Assembly: GCA_001468855.1 (NCBI GenBank) | Contig: LDIV01000001.1 | Location: 207,131-227,794, forward strand | Length of the DNA stretch: 20,664 nucleotides | Direction: 5' to 3' | DNA from: a candidate division TM6 bacterium UASB124 | Lineage (GTDB): Bacteria > Dependentiae > Babeliae > Babeliales > RVW-14 | Shown: positions 6,947 to 17,100 of the stretch, piece after piece | Position numbering within the stretch: position 1 is the stretch's first letter | How the letters are laid out: the number at the start of each line of letters is the position of its first letter | Notes under the pieces: model-generated | Told to the model about the DNA's origin: nothing | The model's input: the letters and a program-made list of their open reading frames with translations, nothing else | The model's database searches: none | Position numbers and translations under genes: made by a program

Positions 6947-8797
6947 ATGAATCAACTATCAAACTCACTTAATGGTTCTAATTTTTTTAAACAAACAAAA
7001 GAAATTATTAAATCAATTGGTGTTGTTTTTGGAGACATTGGAACAAGCCCAATATACACATTAGCAGCAATCTTCATTAACTTTCTGATAACACCAACAT
7101 TACCCAATATTCTTGGTGTTGTATCTCTGGTGATTTGGACATTAATCATTCTTGTAAGCATTGAATATGCATGGCTTGCAATGAGTCTTGGTAAAAAAGG
7201 TGAGGGCGGAACCATTGTGCTAAAAGAAATATTAACCCCTCTTCTTAAATCGCCAACCCAAATTACACTTGTCACGCTGCTTTCATTTGTTGGAATAGCA
7301 CTATTCTTCGGCGATGGAGTTATTACACCTGCTGTCAGTATTCTCAGTGCTGTAGAAGGAATTTTACTTATCCCGGGATTTCAGCATGTTGGACATTGGA
7401 CTATCATCATCGCATGCATAATCACTGTTTTCTTATTTATTTTTCAACGCCGTGGAACAGAAACGGTATCAATCGCTTTTGGCCCAATTATGCTCATATG
7501 GTTTTTTTGTCTTGCATTCTTCGGCTTGCAAGCACTGGTTACAGCGCCAATTGTACTCAAAGCATTTAGTCCCTATTATGCTATAAAATTCATAATCGAT
7601 CATAAGTTCACCGGTTTTTTAGTTTTGTCAGGGGTTATCTTGTGCGCCACCGGTGGTGAAGCATTATACGCAGATATGGGGCATCTGGGGCGCAAACCAA
7701 TCCGTAGGGCATGGTATTTTGTCTTTATAGTTCTTATTTTAAATTATTTGGGCCAGGGAGCATTCCTACTCACACACCCTAAACCCTCTGCATCCGTCTT
7801 GTATGAGATGGTAATGGGGCTTGCACCTTTGTACATCTACATTCCATTTCTCATTTTAAGCCTATTGGCAACAGTTATTGCATCGCAATCATTAATCAGT
7901 GGAATGTTTTCAGTGGTGTATCAAGGTATCACCACCAATATAATACCTATGTTCAAAGTTGATTTCACATCAAGTAAATTACGTACTCAAGTCTATGTGC
8001 GTTCGGTTAACTGGCTACTTATGTTTTCTGTTATTTTTATGATCATTCTTTTTCAACACTCAAGTAGATTGACAAGCGCCTATGGCTTTGCCGTTACCGG
8101 AACCATGACTATCACCGGTATTATGATGATCTGGATTTTTCTATTGCGACGCAATATTTTTAAAATGGTCATGTCCTTGTTTGTTACTATAACAGTACTG
8201 TTTTTCTTTGCCTCAAACCTTAATAAAATCCCAGAAGGCGGTTACTGGTCAATTATTCTCGCACTCCTCCCCCTAACTCTTATTCTCATTTATACGTGCG
8301 GCCAAAACAAATTATTAAAATCACAACAACCCATCCCCGTTGAAATGTTCATAGAACAATATCAAACATATTATCCGGAAGCTACAAAACTCAGAGGGTC
8401 TGCTCTTTTCTTCGTTCGTGATATCAAAATGGTGTCACCTTATGTATCGCAAACGATGTTTAAAAATAATATTATGTATGAAGATAACATTCTTATTGCC
8501 ATGGTTACTCGTGATGATCCATTCGGCGTTATTGGATTTTTTAAAGGCAGTCTCGCCCCCGGCTTTAGAATTTTTGAAATCCATCGAGGCTACATGGAAA
8601 TGCTCGATATTGATAAAATTTTACGTAACGCTGGTATTGATGCAACCGTCATGTTTTATGGGCAAGAGGAAATTGTAACTAAAAATGTTATCTGGAAAGT
8701 ATTTTCATTCATTAAACACATTTCCCCATCCTTTGTGCAGTTCTACAAACTGCCATCAGACAAGTTGCATGGCGTTGTAACATCGATAGATATATAG
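6947..8797 (+). CDS. kup: Kup-type potassium uptake transporter
   Basis: Inner-membrane K+ transporter of the Kup/HAK/KT family, thought to work as a K+/H+ symporter. At 616 residues it is close to E. coli Kup (622). The family signature GVVFGDIGTSPIYTL lies at residues 25-39 in the first membrane helix. Another conserved segment, GGEALYADMGHLGRKPIRRA (about 237-256), is in the loop between helices. Strongly hydrophobic segments spread over about residues 20-455 fit the usual 12 helices, followed by a soluble C-terminal domain (about 460-616). Start ATG 6947 follows AAGGA at 6933-6937. The gene has its own promoter and ends 18 nt from the stop of the convergent coiled-coil gene. The assignment is firm; the ion specificity rests on family knowledge. 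Confidence 0.95.
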   Translation: MNQLSNSLNGSNFFKQTKEIIKSIGVVFGDIGTSPIYTLAAIFINFLITPTLPNILGVVSLVIWTLIILVSIEYAWLAMSLGKKGEGGTIVLKEILTPLLKSPTQITLVTLLSFVGIALFFGDGVITPAVSILSAVEGILLIPGFQHVGHWTIIIACIITVFLFIFQRRGTETVSIAFGPIMLIWFFCLAFFGLQALVTAPIVLKAFSPYYAIKFIIDHKFTGFLVLSGVILCATGGEALYADMGHLGRKPIRRAWYFVFIVLILNYLGQGAFLLTHPKPSASVLYEMVMGLAPLYIYIPFLILSLLATVIASQSLISGMFSVVYQGITTNIIPMFKVDFTSSKLRTQVYVRSVNWLLMFSVIFMIILFQHSSRLTSAYGFAVTGTMTITGIMMIWIFLLRRNIFKMVMSLFVTITVLFFFASNLNKIPEGGYWSIILALLPLTLILIYTCGQNKLLKSQQPIPVEMFIEQYQTYYPEATKLRGSALFFVRDIKMVSPYVSQTMFKNNIMYEDNILIAMVTRDDPFGVIGFFKGSLAPGFRIFEIHRGYMEMLDIDKILRNAGIDATVMFYGQEEIVTKNVIWKVFSFIKHISPSFVQFYKLPSDKLHGVVTSIDI

Positions 8798-8815
8798 CGC
8801 ACGCCCACTTAACTA

Positions 8816-10369
8816 TTACAGCCCCTCAATCGGTATGGTCAATTCTGTTGTAACAGTTGACGGCATACTAGAAGATACCGATGTACCGGTTGAAGATTGA
8901 ACGACAGATACTCTTTGCTCTGCCTTTTGCAAATCACTCTTAAGTTTTGCTATTTGATCATTCAATTGCTGTTCTCGTTTCTGAGCACTCGCAAGAGCAT
9001 TTTGTAGACGTTCTTCGGCAATTTTTGCCTTCTTTTCAGCCTCTTGCTGTGCTTGTTGATGAACAGCTATCTGTGTAATAGCTTTTTGTTCTGCAGCAGC
9101 AGCACGTTTTTCTGCTGTTTGCTGTAATTGAACAGCTGCAGCAATTTGGTCTCTGGCCTTATTTTCCGCAGCCTGTTGCGCCTGTTGTGCCGCAGATGCG
9201 CGTTTTTCTGCCGCTTGGCGTGCTTGCTCTGCATCCTGACGAGCCTGATTTGCCACCTGAGACGCACGCTCAGCAGATTGTTGTGCATATGCTGCAGCTT
9301 GTGCTTTTTGTTCAGCCGTCATGCGCGCCTGTTCTGCTGCAATCAACGACTGTTGCATAGCATTTATTTGTTCCTGAGCCCTTTGTTCTGACTGTTGCTG
9401 GACTAATTTTGCAGAGGCTATTTGATCTTGTGCATTTTTTTCAACCGTCTGACGTTCAAGTTCTTTTTCCTGAATTGTTTTTTGCAAAGCAGCTATTTGA
9501 TCTTGTGCATTTTTTTCAGCAAGCTGACGCATTTGATTTATTGCCGTTATTTGTTGTTGTAGTGCCTGTTTTTCTAACATAACACGTTGTTCTGTAGCAA
9601 CTCGAGATTGCTCCGCCGCTTGTTGGGCTGCTGTCATATCTTGTATTGTTTTTGTTAAGTCAGAATTTTTTGTATTAACTGCAGCTAACTGTTGTGTTAT
9701 ATCAGACAATTTTGCTTGCGCTGCCTGAAGCATGGATTGTAGTGTCGTTATTTGATTTTGAGCATTTTGATCATCAACCTTTTTTGTATCCTGAAGTTGC
9801 GCAAGACTTGCTTCTGCCGTTGTCGCTCGAGTCAAAGCGGTTTGTAATGTCGCCGTAGCCTCTTGAGCTTTTTGTTCTGCGGCTTTGCGATCAGCTTCTA
9901 GTTTAGTAAGTTTTGTCTGATTATCTTTAATCTTTTGTTCCAAACCGGCAACTTTATCCTCGGCAGTTTTTCGAGCTGTGTCTCCAGCTATTTTTGATGC
10001 AGTTAAGTCGTTAACACGTTTATTTGCATCATCCAAAGCCCCTTGCAATGTAGCAACATTTTGCAATGATGTATTAGCAGCATTAATCTGATTAGTCAAA
10101 GAAGAATTGTTACTATCCAGTTTAAGAATCTCACTAACCATTAACTTTACAATATCTTGCGCTGATGTCGTATCCCTACCGTCAACAGCCGATTTAATTG
10201 TAGATTGAGCATATGCAGAGTCTCTTAAAACCTTAACCTTGTCATATTGAATGGGTGTAACAGCTATACTTGATGTTGATGCAGGCTTAACCGCCGCCGA
10301 AATTTCTACAATCAACAAAATAAAGACACCTGAAACTACACTCTTTGTGAAAAAACGAGATCCTTGCAT
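8816..10369 (-). CDS. Exported long coiled-coil protein, Ala/Gln-rich
   Basis: Unrecognised 517-residue protein. It begins with a clear signal peptide: basic start, hydrophobic core VVSGVFILLIVEI and probable cleavage after SAA near residue 26. After a short Ser/Thr/Pro-rich linker and a globular-looking stretch (about 40-75), residues 75-490 are almost continuous coiled coil rich in Ala, Gln, Glu and Lys, with recurring units such as EKNAQDQIAALQ, AEQKAQ and RQDAEQARQAAEK. The end is Ser/Thr/Val-rich without membrane segment or OmpA-type domain. No ATPase motif is present, so it is not an SMC protein. TolA-like resemblance is compositional only. A strong AGGAGGT site precedes the ATG. It would be a long extracytoplasmic rod or spacer (inference). 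A 27-bp direct repeat inside it shows growth by internal duplication. Confidence 0.8.
   Translation of the reverse strand: MQGSRFFTKSVVSGVFILLIVEISAAVKPASTSSIAVTPIQYDKVKVLRDSAYAQSTIKSAVDGRDTTSAQDIVKLMVSEILKLDSNNSSLTNQINAANTSLQNVATLQGALDDANKRVNDLTASKIAGDTARKTAEDKVAGLEQKIKDNQTKLTKLEADRKAAEQKAQEATATLQTALTRATTAEASLAQLQDTKKVDDQNAQNQITTLQSMLQAAQAKLSDITQQLAAVNTKNSDLTKTIQDMTAAQQAAEQSRVATEQRVMLEKQALQQQITAINQMRQLAEKNAQDQIAALQKTIQEKELERQTVEKNAQDQIASAKLVQQQSEQRAQEQINAMQQSLIAAEQARMTAEQKAQAAAYAQQSAERASQVANQARQDAEQARQAAEKRASAAQQAQQAAENKARDQIAAAVQLQQTAEKRAAAAEQKAITQIAVHQQAQQEAEKKAKIAEERLQNALASAQKREQQLNDQIAKLKSDLQKAEQRVSVVQSSTGTSVSSSMPSTVTTELTIPIEGL
9417..9518. repeat. In-frame 27-bp direct repeat within the coiled-coil gene
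   Basis: Positions 9417-9443 and 9492-9518 are identical over 27 bases, offset by 75 bases (25 codons), so the frame and nearly the heptad phase are kept. They encode the repeated EKNAQDQIA unit. Confidence 0.85.
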
Positions 10370-10419
10370 TACTACCTCCTCAAACCTAATAAAGCAATCA
10401 AATATTGTCTCTTTGTATT

Positions 10420-10449
10420 AGTGTATCGCGCCTTTATAACTTTTTTCAA
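10420..10449 (-). promoter_or_regulatory. Predicted promoter of the coiled-coil gene
   Basis: On the minus strand TTGAAA (10449-10444, 5 of 6 to the -35 consensus) is followed after 18 nt by TACACT (10425-10420, 4 of 6 to the -10). It lies about 50 nt before the start codon and is divergent from the tRNA promoter. Confidence 0.45.
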
Positions 10450-10486
10450 GAATTCACCTAAAATTTAAGATTATCACTCAATAAAC

Positions 10487-10514
10487 TTGACTTTTTGCGT
10501 ATTTTTTGTAGATT
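10487..10514 (+). promoter_or_regulatory. Predicted promoter of tRNA-Gly
   Basis: TTGACT (10487-10492) and TAGATT (10509-10514) are spaced by 16 nt, placing the transcription start about 18 nt before the mature tRNA 5' end. The adjacent T-rich spacer is typical of AT-rich genomes. Confidence 0.45.
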
Positions 10515-10538
10515 TTACCTGTTCTTGACTTATTCATT

Positions 10539-10613
10539 GCGGGAATAGCTCAGTGGTAGAGCATTGCCTTGCCAAGGCAAGGGTCGCGGGTTCGAATCCC
10601 GTTTCCCGCTCCA
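10539..10613 (+). tRNA. tRNA-Gly (anticodon GCC)
   Basis: A complete cloverleaf. The acceptor stem pairs GCGGGAA (10539-10545) with TTCCCGC (10603-10609), followed by discriminator T and an encoded CCA (10611-10613). The D-arm is AGCTCAGTGGTAGAGC. The anticodon stem TTGCC/GGCAA holds loop TTGCCAA with anticodon GCC at 10571-10573. The T-arm is CGGGTTCGAATCCCG. No variable arm is present. It reads GGC and GGU codons. The jag-like gene follows 177 nt later. Confidence 0.98.
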
Positions 10614-10790
10614 TCTTTTCGTACTGAAAACAATGGATCAATTGCACACGACGTCAAATTCTGTTAAGTTGGATCTAGATAGTTCTGAAAAGATCGTAAA
10701 AACCTTAATTTTTCGATATTGGAATGTAAAACAAATGCTACTATGCATGTTCTTTTTTATCATTTTTCCTACGATGAAAGGTTTTAACAG

Positions 10791-11456
10791 ATGAAATCTA
10801 TACTTCATGAGGCTCCAACGATTCTTAAAGCGATTGAAAAAGCATGGCTTGACTCCGGAAAGCCTCTTGAGTTCACCGTTCATATTCATGAACAAGGAGA
10901 AAAAAATTTTTTGGGTATATCCAAGCGACCAGCCATTGTTTCAATAACATATGAGCCTAAATCTCAAGAATTTCGTCGGCAACACAAAGCTCCAGAAAGA
11001 AGAGAGCAACAACCACTTGTACGTGCTCAAAAGCCTCAGCAGCCTGAACGAGGTAGAAGAGACCAACGTCCTGATCTCAAACCCAAAAAAGAGTTTCCCG
11101 AAAGAACACAACAACCGACACAACAACAAGCTTGGCAACCAACAATGCAAAAAAGCCAACAACCTCACGATGAATTTTGGACAAACGAACTAGTTGACGA
11201 CATCAAAGTATGGTTCAAGGAAATGGGTACTCTACTTGATGTTACAACAGCATATGACCATAAGATTGATCGTCGTATGATGCAAATTATCTATCAAGAC
11301 AACATACTCCCAACACCCGAGGACGAACGACAATTATTTATTAGTATGTCATATCTTTTAATGCAATTTCTTAAAAAGAAATACAAGAAAAAGCTTCGCG
11401 GCTACCATCTTGTAATTACATCAAAAAATCATGCAGCACAGGATCGAAAAAACTAA
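10791..11456 (+). CDS. Jag/KhpB-like protein with divergent C-terminal domain
   Basis: Probably the Jag (SpoIIIJ-associated, KhpB) counterpart, 221 residues. Residues 1-54 fit the Jag N-terminal domain: [20 protein letters not shown], then [20 protein letters not shown], ending with the characteristic FLGI and an AIV strand. Residues 55-127 are a Gln/Arg/Pro-rich, probably disordered linker. Residues 128-212 form a compact domain that aligns in outline with KH ([16 protein letters not shown], then [13 protein letters not shown]), but the KH GxxG loop (GRRGETLDAL type) is replaced by [10 protein letters not shown], and the R3H domain is missing. Canonical KhpB binds RNA through KH and R3H; this one may not. 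Position supports the call: it directly precedes mnmE, as jag does in many bacteria, overlapping it by 26 nt. Start ATG follows GAAAGG. yidC is not upstream. Confidence 0.7.
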   Translation: MKSILHEAPTILKAIEKAWLDSGKPLEFTVHIHEQGEKNFLGISKRPAIVSITYEPKSQEFRRQHKAPERREQQPLVRAQKPQQPERGRRDQRPDLKPKKEFPERTQQPTQQQAWQPTMQKSQQPHDEFWTNELVDDIKVWFKEMGTLLDVTTAYDHKIDRRMMQIIYQDNILPTPEDERQLFISMSYLLMQFLKKKYKKKLRGYHLVITSKNHAAQDRKN

Positions 11457-12858
11457 TTTTTTTACACACGAAGAACAAGCTATAGTAGCATTATGTACGC
11501 CCCGCGGTAGCGGGGCGCTTGCGCTTATACGTATCAGTGGTGTAAATGCACCGCTAGTTGCTGATCAATGCACCCTTTTACCCCAAAAAAGGTTGTTATC
11601 AGCCGTTCCAACACACACTATTCATCACGGTCATGTTATTGACCCTCTTAACAACAATGAATTTATTGATGAAGTATTGTTTTTGGTAATGCTCGCACCT
11701 AAAACATTTACCGGTCAGCACACCATTGAAATCACCTGTCATAACAATCCGTTTATTATTGATCGTATCATTAATTGCATTGTTTCTTGTGGTGCTCGCC
11801 ACGCGCAAGCCGGAGAATTTAGTCGACGAGCTTTTCTTAACGGGAAAATTGATCTTGTCCAAGCAGAAGCAATTAATGACCTTATCCATGCTCAAACAGA
11901 GGTTGCTTTACGCCGATCAATGGCAACACTTAAAGGATCTTTATCTCATTTTTTACATGCCATTGAAGAACATATTGTACATCTATTAGGATACGTTGAA
12001 GCAAGTTTTGAATTCCTGGATGAAGAACAGCGAGATTTCGACTTTGATACAGCAATTAAAGAACGCACACACGATATCCTCAATCAGATTCAACATATTA
12101 AAGCAGACTTTTCATCTCAAAAGCAAATTCGTCAAGGTATTCGAATCGCTCTACTCGGTAACGTCAATGCCGGTAAATCAACACTTTTTAATGCATTGGT
12201 AAAACAAGAACGAGCGATTGTAGCAGACATTGCCGGCACCACACGCGATAGCATCGAAACAAGCCTATATCGCAATGGAACCTTTTGGCTTATTGTTGAT
12301 ACTGCAGGCATTCGCCAAACAGATGATTTTCTGGAGCAAAAAAGTATTGAACGCTCCTTGCAAGAAGCAGCAATGGCCGATATTATTTTACTGGTCATTG
12401 ATGCAACACAACCCTTAACACTACAGTATGCAGAACAATACACAAACATTGTTACAACGTATAAAGAAAAAATTATCGTGGTCATTAACAAAATTGATAA
12501 TACCAACAACATGTATCAGACATCGTATGAACACATAACACAACAAACACCCATCTACGTATCCGCAAAAAATCAAAATGGTATTCAAAACCTTGAAAGG
12601 GCCATTGAAGAAAAAATCCAAGAGCTTTTTGCACAACTCAATTCCCCCTACCTTCTAAACCAACGACAATTCAAATTATTAACTGAAATTGAAGCGTCTC
12701 TAAGATTTATTGCAAATAGTTATTCAAATGGAATACACTATGAGATGGTAGCATATCAGCTTAAGGATCTTTTAGAGAAAATCACCGAATTGACAGGTAG
12801 AAATGCAACCGAGAAAGTTTTAGACACCATCTTCGACGAATTTTGCGTGGGAAAATAA
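11431..12858 (+). CDS. mnmE: tRNA uridine-5-carboxymethylaminomethyl modification GTPase MnmE
   Basis: GTPase that with MnmG installs cmnm5 on U34 of tRNAs reading split codon boxes. At 475 residues it has normal length (E. coli 454). The N-terminal formyl-THF-binding domain has TPRGSGALALIRISG (23-37), QAGEFSRRAFLNGKIDLVQA (126-145) and AEAINDLIHA. The G domain has P-loop GNVNAGKST (243-251), TT of G2 at 270-271 in AGTTRDSIE, DTAG (290-293), NKID (353-356) and SAK (378-380). The C-terminus ends in FCVGK with the catalytic-motif Cys472 (FCIGK in most members). The ATG at 11431 lies inside the end of the jag-like gene and has no evident ribosome site, so translation is probably coupled to that gene. 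MnmG is not in the window. Confidence 0.96.
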   Translation: MQHRIEKTNFFTHEEQAIVALCTPRGSGALALIRISGVNAPLVADQCTLLPQKRLLSAVPTHTIHHGHVIDPLNNNEFIDEVLFLVMLAPKTFTGQHTIEITCHNNPFIIDRIINCIVSCGARHAQAGEFSRRAFLNGKIDLVQAEAINDLIHAQTEVALRRSMATLKGSLSHFLHAIEEHIVHLLGYVEASFEFLDEEQRDFDFDTAIKERTHDILNQIQHIKADFSSQKQIRQGIRIALLGNVNAGKSTLFNALVKQERAIVADIAGTTRDSIETSLYRNGTFWLIVDTAGIRQTDDFLEQKSIERSLQEAAMADIILLVIDATQPLTLQYAEQYTNIVTTYKEKIIVVINKIDNTNNMYQTSYEHITQQTPIYVSAKNQNGIQNLERAIEEKIQELFAQLNSPYLLNQRQFKLLTEIEASLRFIANSYSNGIHYEMVAYQLKDLLEKITELTGRNATEKVLDTIFDEFCVGK

Positions 12859-12898
12859 GCATGATATGCACAAAAAGGGATTCAGGGGGGGAGTAAGA

Positions 12899-14017
12899 AT
12901 GAATACAATAAATAATATTGTCGTAAAAAATCAACTCAAACATTCAATATGGGCATCATTGATAAGCTTTGTCTTTATAAGCACCATCCCATTACATGCA
13001 AATTATCATGAAGCAGCGCAACGAGCTAAGCATTATAATTTCTCCCGTACCATATGTAAGTTTTTTAATGATGAAGAATTGGCACGGCTAGCAAAACGTA
13101 AAAACCCTGAACTCATATGGGAAAAATCTGTAACCGCACCCTTTAATGAATTAATCTTCAGTTGGAATGCATTCAGACCGACACAAGGCCGCATGACTTT
13201 TTGGGTCAGTGCTAAATTTCAAGGTCAATGGACTCCATGGCACCGCCTTGCACAATGGGGATCCAACCAGCAGTGCACATTTGTTAACAAGCTCAACCGT
13301 TATGCTCATACCAAACATTGCCGACTGGAGATGCAGCATTACACAATTGCACGCGGCTTTCGTATCAAAGTAGCATTTCAAAAAGGCGCTGACCCCAAAA
13401 ACTTGAAAGCCCTATTTGCATGCACATCACGGCTCAATAGATATCGGCTTATACTTCCTCGTTGTTCGGTTTTGCCATCAGTTTCTATCAAAAACGTACC
13501 GCGGCAATCACAAATGGTCCTCAATCATCCTCGCTTTAAAGATTTATGCTCTCCTGTCAGCACAAGTATGATTGTTGCTTATTATTATCAAAAAATAACC
13601 GGATGCAGACCTATCAATTCGATGCAGGCATTTGCCTTAGACTTTGCTAAAAAAGCTCATGACCAAGGATACCTTGATATTTATGGCAACTGGATTTTAA
13701 ATGTTGCACAGGCATTTGATTCCAGCAATGGCGAGGTTTTCTATCGCATAGAACGTCTCAATAATTTTTATGATTTGTATCATTATCTTGAGAAAAAAAT
13801 TCCAGTCGCCGTCAGCGTTCGTCGTCTGCGCGGTGGTGCAACACCATATGCCAATGGACATTTTATGGTTGTCGTTGGATGGAACCGATTAAAGAAATGC
13901 GTCCTGTGCCTTGATCCTGCATTTAGCAAATCAATCCTGCGAGCATATCGCATCAAAGATTTTCTACGCGCATGGAGTAGATCAAGCAATCTTGCCTATG
14001 TCCCTATGCCAAGATAG
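12899..14017 (+). CDS. Exported C39-like cysteine peptidase
   Basis: Probable secreted papain-like hydrolase of the C39-like superfamily, 372 residues. An in-frame ATG at 12866 exists, but GGGGGAG (about 12887-12892) 7 nt before 12899 decides the start. A signal peptide (hydrophobic WASLISFVFISTIPL, cleavage near HA-NY) is followed by a beta-rich domain (about 70-175) with FSWNAFRP and GQWTPWHRLAQWG. Similar domains precede the catalytic part in other C39-like proteins. The catalytic domain begins with VPRQSQMVL (oxyanion Gln), then DLCSPVSTSMIVAYY with Cys217, GHFMVVVGW with His321 and LDPAF with Asp339. All triad residues are present, so activity is likely. It is a free enzyme, not an ABC-transporter-linked bacteriocin maturase, because no transporter domain exists. 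It starts 40 nt after mnmE. Substrate unknown; peptidoglycan crosslinks, peptides or host proteins are possible. Confidence 0.8.
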   Translation: MNTINNIVVKNQLKHSIWASLISFVFISTIPLHANYHEAAQRAKHYNFSRTICKFFNDEELARLAKRKNPELIWEKSVTAPFNELIFSWNAFRPTQGRMTFWVSAKFQGQWTPWHRLAQWGSNQQCTFVNKLNRYAHTKHCRLEMQHYTIARGFRIKVAFQKGADPKNLKALFACTSRLNRYRLILPRCSVLPSVSIKNVPRQSQMVLNHPRFKDLCSPVSTSMIVAYYYQKITGCRPINSMQAFALDFAKKAHDQGYLDIYGNWILNVAQAFDSSNGEVFYRIERLNNFYDLYHYLEKKIPVAVSVRRLRGGATPYANGHFMVVVGWNRLKKCVLCLDPAFSKSILRAYRIKDFLRAWSRSSNLAYVPMPR

Positions 14018-14047
14018 CCAATCACATAATCGTATTTTTTAATTGGC

Positions 14048-14078
14048 TTGACTTTGTTCATCACCCTTTTGCTATATT
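14048..14078 (+). promoter_or_regulatory. Possible promoter of the LRR gene
   Basis: TTGACT (14048-14053) and TATATT (14073-14078), with a long 19-nt spacer, lie 51 nt upstream of the start codon in the 111-nt gap. A 7-bp inverted repeat (14016-14022 with 14042-14048) overlaps the preceding stop codon and the -35. Confidence 0.35.
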
Positions 14079-14128
14079 ATTTATCATATTTGCCAAATTG
14101 TATTATTGGTTCCTAAAAAGGAGTTTCT

Positions 14129-17100
14129 ATGAATACGGCTACACCTTGTATCTCTTTTATCCTATTTTTCATGCATTCTCTAATAGCGTCAATTGAAATA
14201 CAAGAAACAAAAGGCTTGTATGATTGCTTCAAAGATAACAAAAAATATCTTTCTCCATTTAATGGCATAGTATGGGCTAAAGCCCGTCTGCCGGAAAAAT
14301 TTTATCGTTTTGGCAACGCCCAGGTAGAGCTCGGAACAAGCGGCGAAGGCCACAATGTTCCTATTGTTAAAGCTATTGTAAACGGTGATTATAACGTCCA
14401 ATTGGCACTTTCAATCTTTTTTGCGCTTGGAGATGAATTTGGACCATCAAAAGCAGATAAAAATCCGGCAAGCTTTCTTACCCCAAAACATATCAGCCAA
14501 CTATTAACATTAATGGATCAGGCAGCCGAACAATCTGACAAAGAACAATCCGTAGAATTATTTAAAGCTATTTTTAAAGATGCTCTTGATGAAAATCAAA
14601 AAAATGAAAAAACCCAATTAGGTAAACAACAATACAAAACTACGCTGAGACAAGCTAACAAACTTGTAAGCATCATCATAGGCGCACTGCAAGAAACCAA
14701 TAGTCAAAGCACCACAGAACAAAAATATCCTCGTTACACACCTTATTTTCTCTTACTTGCTTTACTCTATGAAAAAGCAAAAAACATTGACGATCTTTAT
14801 GTGTACTGCCAAAACATGCCAAATGCCTTAAAAGATAATTGGGCAGAATTAATCAAAGCAAAATTTGATACCGCAAATATCTCAATAGACCAAATAAAGA
14901 AAAAATTCGATAAAGCTACTGATAAACAAGAATTTATTAAAAATAATTACGCTGACATGTGCTATGTCGAAATTCAAAGCCAATCACAATTAGGCGCATT
15001 ACCTCAATTCTCTAAATATGAAGACATTAGTCTTAATACAGATAATGGAATAGTCTCTTTTAGATGCTGTGTTGAAGCCGCCGTTTATAACTTGATTTTG
15101 GTATTGATAACACAATTAGGATTGTATGATAAAACAAAAAAAGTATACTCTATCGAACATCTCTTCGATGCCCTCAAAGCATTGCTCATTAAAAAACAGA
15201 TTTCTTTTGATGAAAAAGAATTACAAAGTAGCCTACAAAAGATTAAATCATTTTTTATAAAATATCCTAAAGCTACTCCTCTTGAAAAGAATGCACTTAT
15301 AGAATGGTGTCAATTAGTTTCAAACATACCCGGAGTAAAATATCTTCAAGCAAAAAAATCAGGCGATAACCCAATAAAAAAAGAGTATCTTTTGCCCATA
15401 GTACATATCGGTCAGATGGATGAAACTAGTGCAAAATCAATATATGGAAACAATACCAGATTTATGGATAATTCTTTTTTCTTATATGAAGCAGCAGGCG
15501 TTCCAAGCACATATGTACAAATAACAAATCATCTTTTAGGATTACGTTTCAAAACATTTAAACAGCTTGCAAATTTATTTGATTTACAAAATAACGAATC
15601 GCATGAAATCGAAGATGACATTCTTTATAAGGGATACAGCCAAGGGATTTATTCCATTGATGTCACACTCAAAGGCTCAGTCGAAAGCAAGCCATTTACC
15701 ATTAAAATTATCTTTCAAGTCGGACACTCGGCATGTCTTAATATTGGTTATGGGGGGGAATATAGACAACGTAGTAATTTAGAAGAAAAAATCCTTACCC
15801 ACACATTATTGTCTTATAACACCAACTTCGAAAACCAAAACTTGGCTGCACTCTATCTTTGCAATACACCAATGATTCATAGAGAAAGAATAGGAATAAA
15901 CACAAAACAATCTTTTTTTTGGTATTCCAAAGATTTATATCAATCTTTAACGCCATCATATTGGCCACAACTCATACTCTCGAGCAATTTGTTTGAAGAA
16001 GAAATGAGTTTGGCTACACTTGTAACAATATTCAAAGAAATGTACCAACAAGACAAACTCCTAACAAACATCATACCTTTAATAGAAAAACAACTCTCCA
16101 GAATATTAGCTCGCCGTCACATGTTGCCAGCTGAATATTGGGTTGGACTATTATATCCCAATCGCTTTGCATCCATAGTTGAAACATTACTATTACATTT
16201 TAAGAACCCGCAACTTATCAAAGAGCTTCAAGATATTGTTTTATTAAGCTACAAACAATTACAAGCAAAACAGGACAATCCTGAACTTTTTGATGAAGAG
16301 ATTAAACAATTTTGTAACAATCCAAATTATTGGGATCTATATGTAAAACAAACCACTCTGGACTATTCATATCAAAACCTAACCTCAATACCGCCTATAA
16401 TTTATTTTTTGACTAACCTGCGCACATTAAACCTTTCACATAATAAACTTACAACATTGCCACCTGAGCTAAAACAGTTAACAAAGCTAAATGACCTAGA
16501 TCTTTCTTATAATTTGCTTACCGCTATCCCTTCTGTTCTTATCGAAATGAAAAAACAACTTGAAAGCTTAAATCTCAACAATAACAAAATTCCTAACGAA
16601 GAAATACAAAAGGTCATCCCACAATCCGATAAAGGCAAAACAGCATCATCAGATAAAGAAGAAATAGCTGCGGCAATTAAGAATTTTGAAAGTGATGATT
16701 TTGAGTCCAACGATCAAGCAATAAAAAGTTTCAAAAATCTATTTGAAAAAGGGATTGGATATACCGAAGCTATAGCAATTGCAACAAATACCATCGAGAA
16801 GGAATATCCATTCAAAGGCAAACAACTTTTTCAAAGCATGATAAAGACAAGTAAAAAGCACAATCAGGTTTACGCTGACGAAATAGAAAAGAGTATCATT
16901 GGTATAATAAATAATGGTTTTGTTAATGATAATATTCAAGTTATAATCTCAATTCAAGAGCTTCTGACTCTATTATTTGAGCTTGACCGCGGGTTTGATT
17001 TTGCACTTCAAATTGCAAACAAAATGCTTGAACACGATAGTTTTATAAAAAAACGAGAGGCTCTTTCTATCCTTATAGCTTTGACGTATAGAGGTCGAGG

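Noticed and set aside
14016..14048. Terminator after the C39-like peptidase gene
   Set aside because: A 7-bp inverted repeat exists, but the T-run is inside the 19-nt loop and not after the stem.
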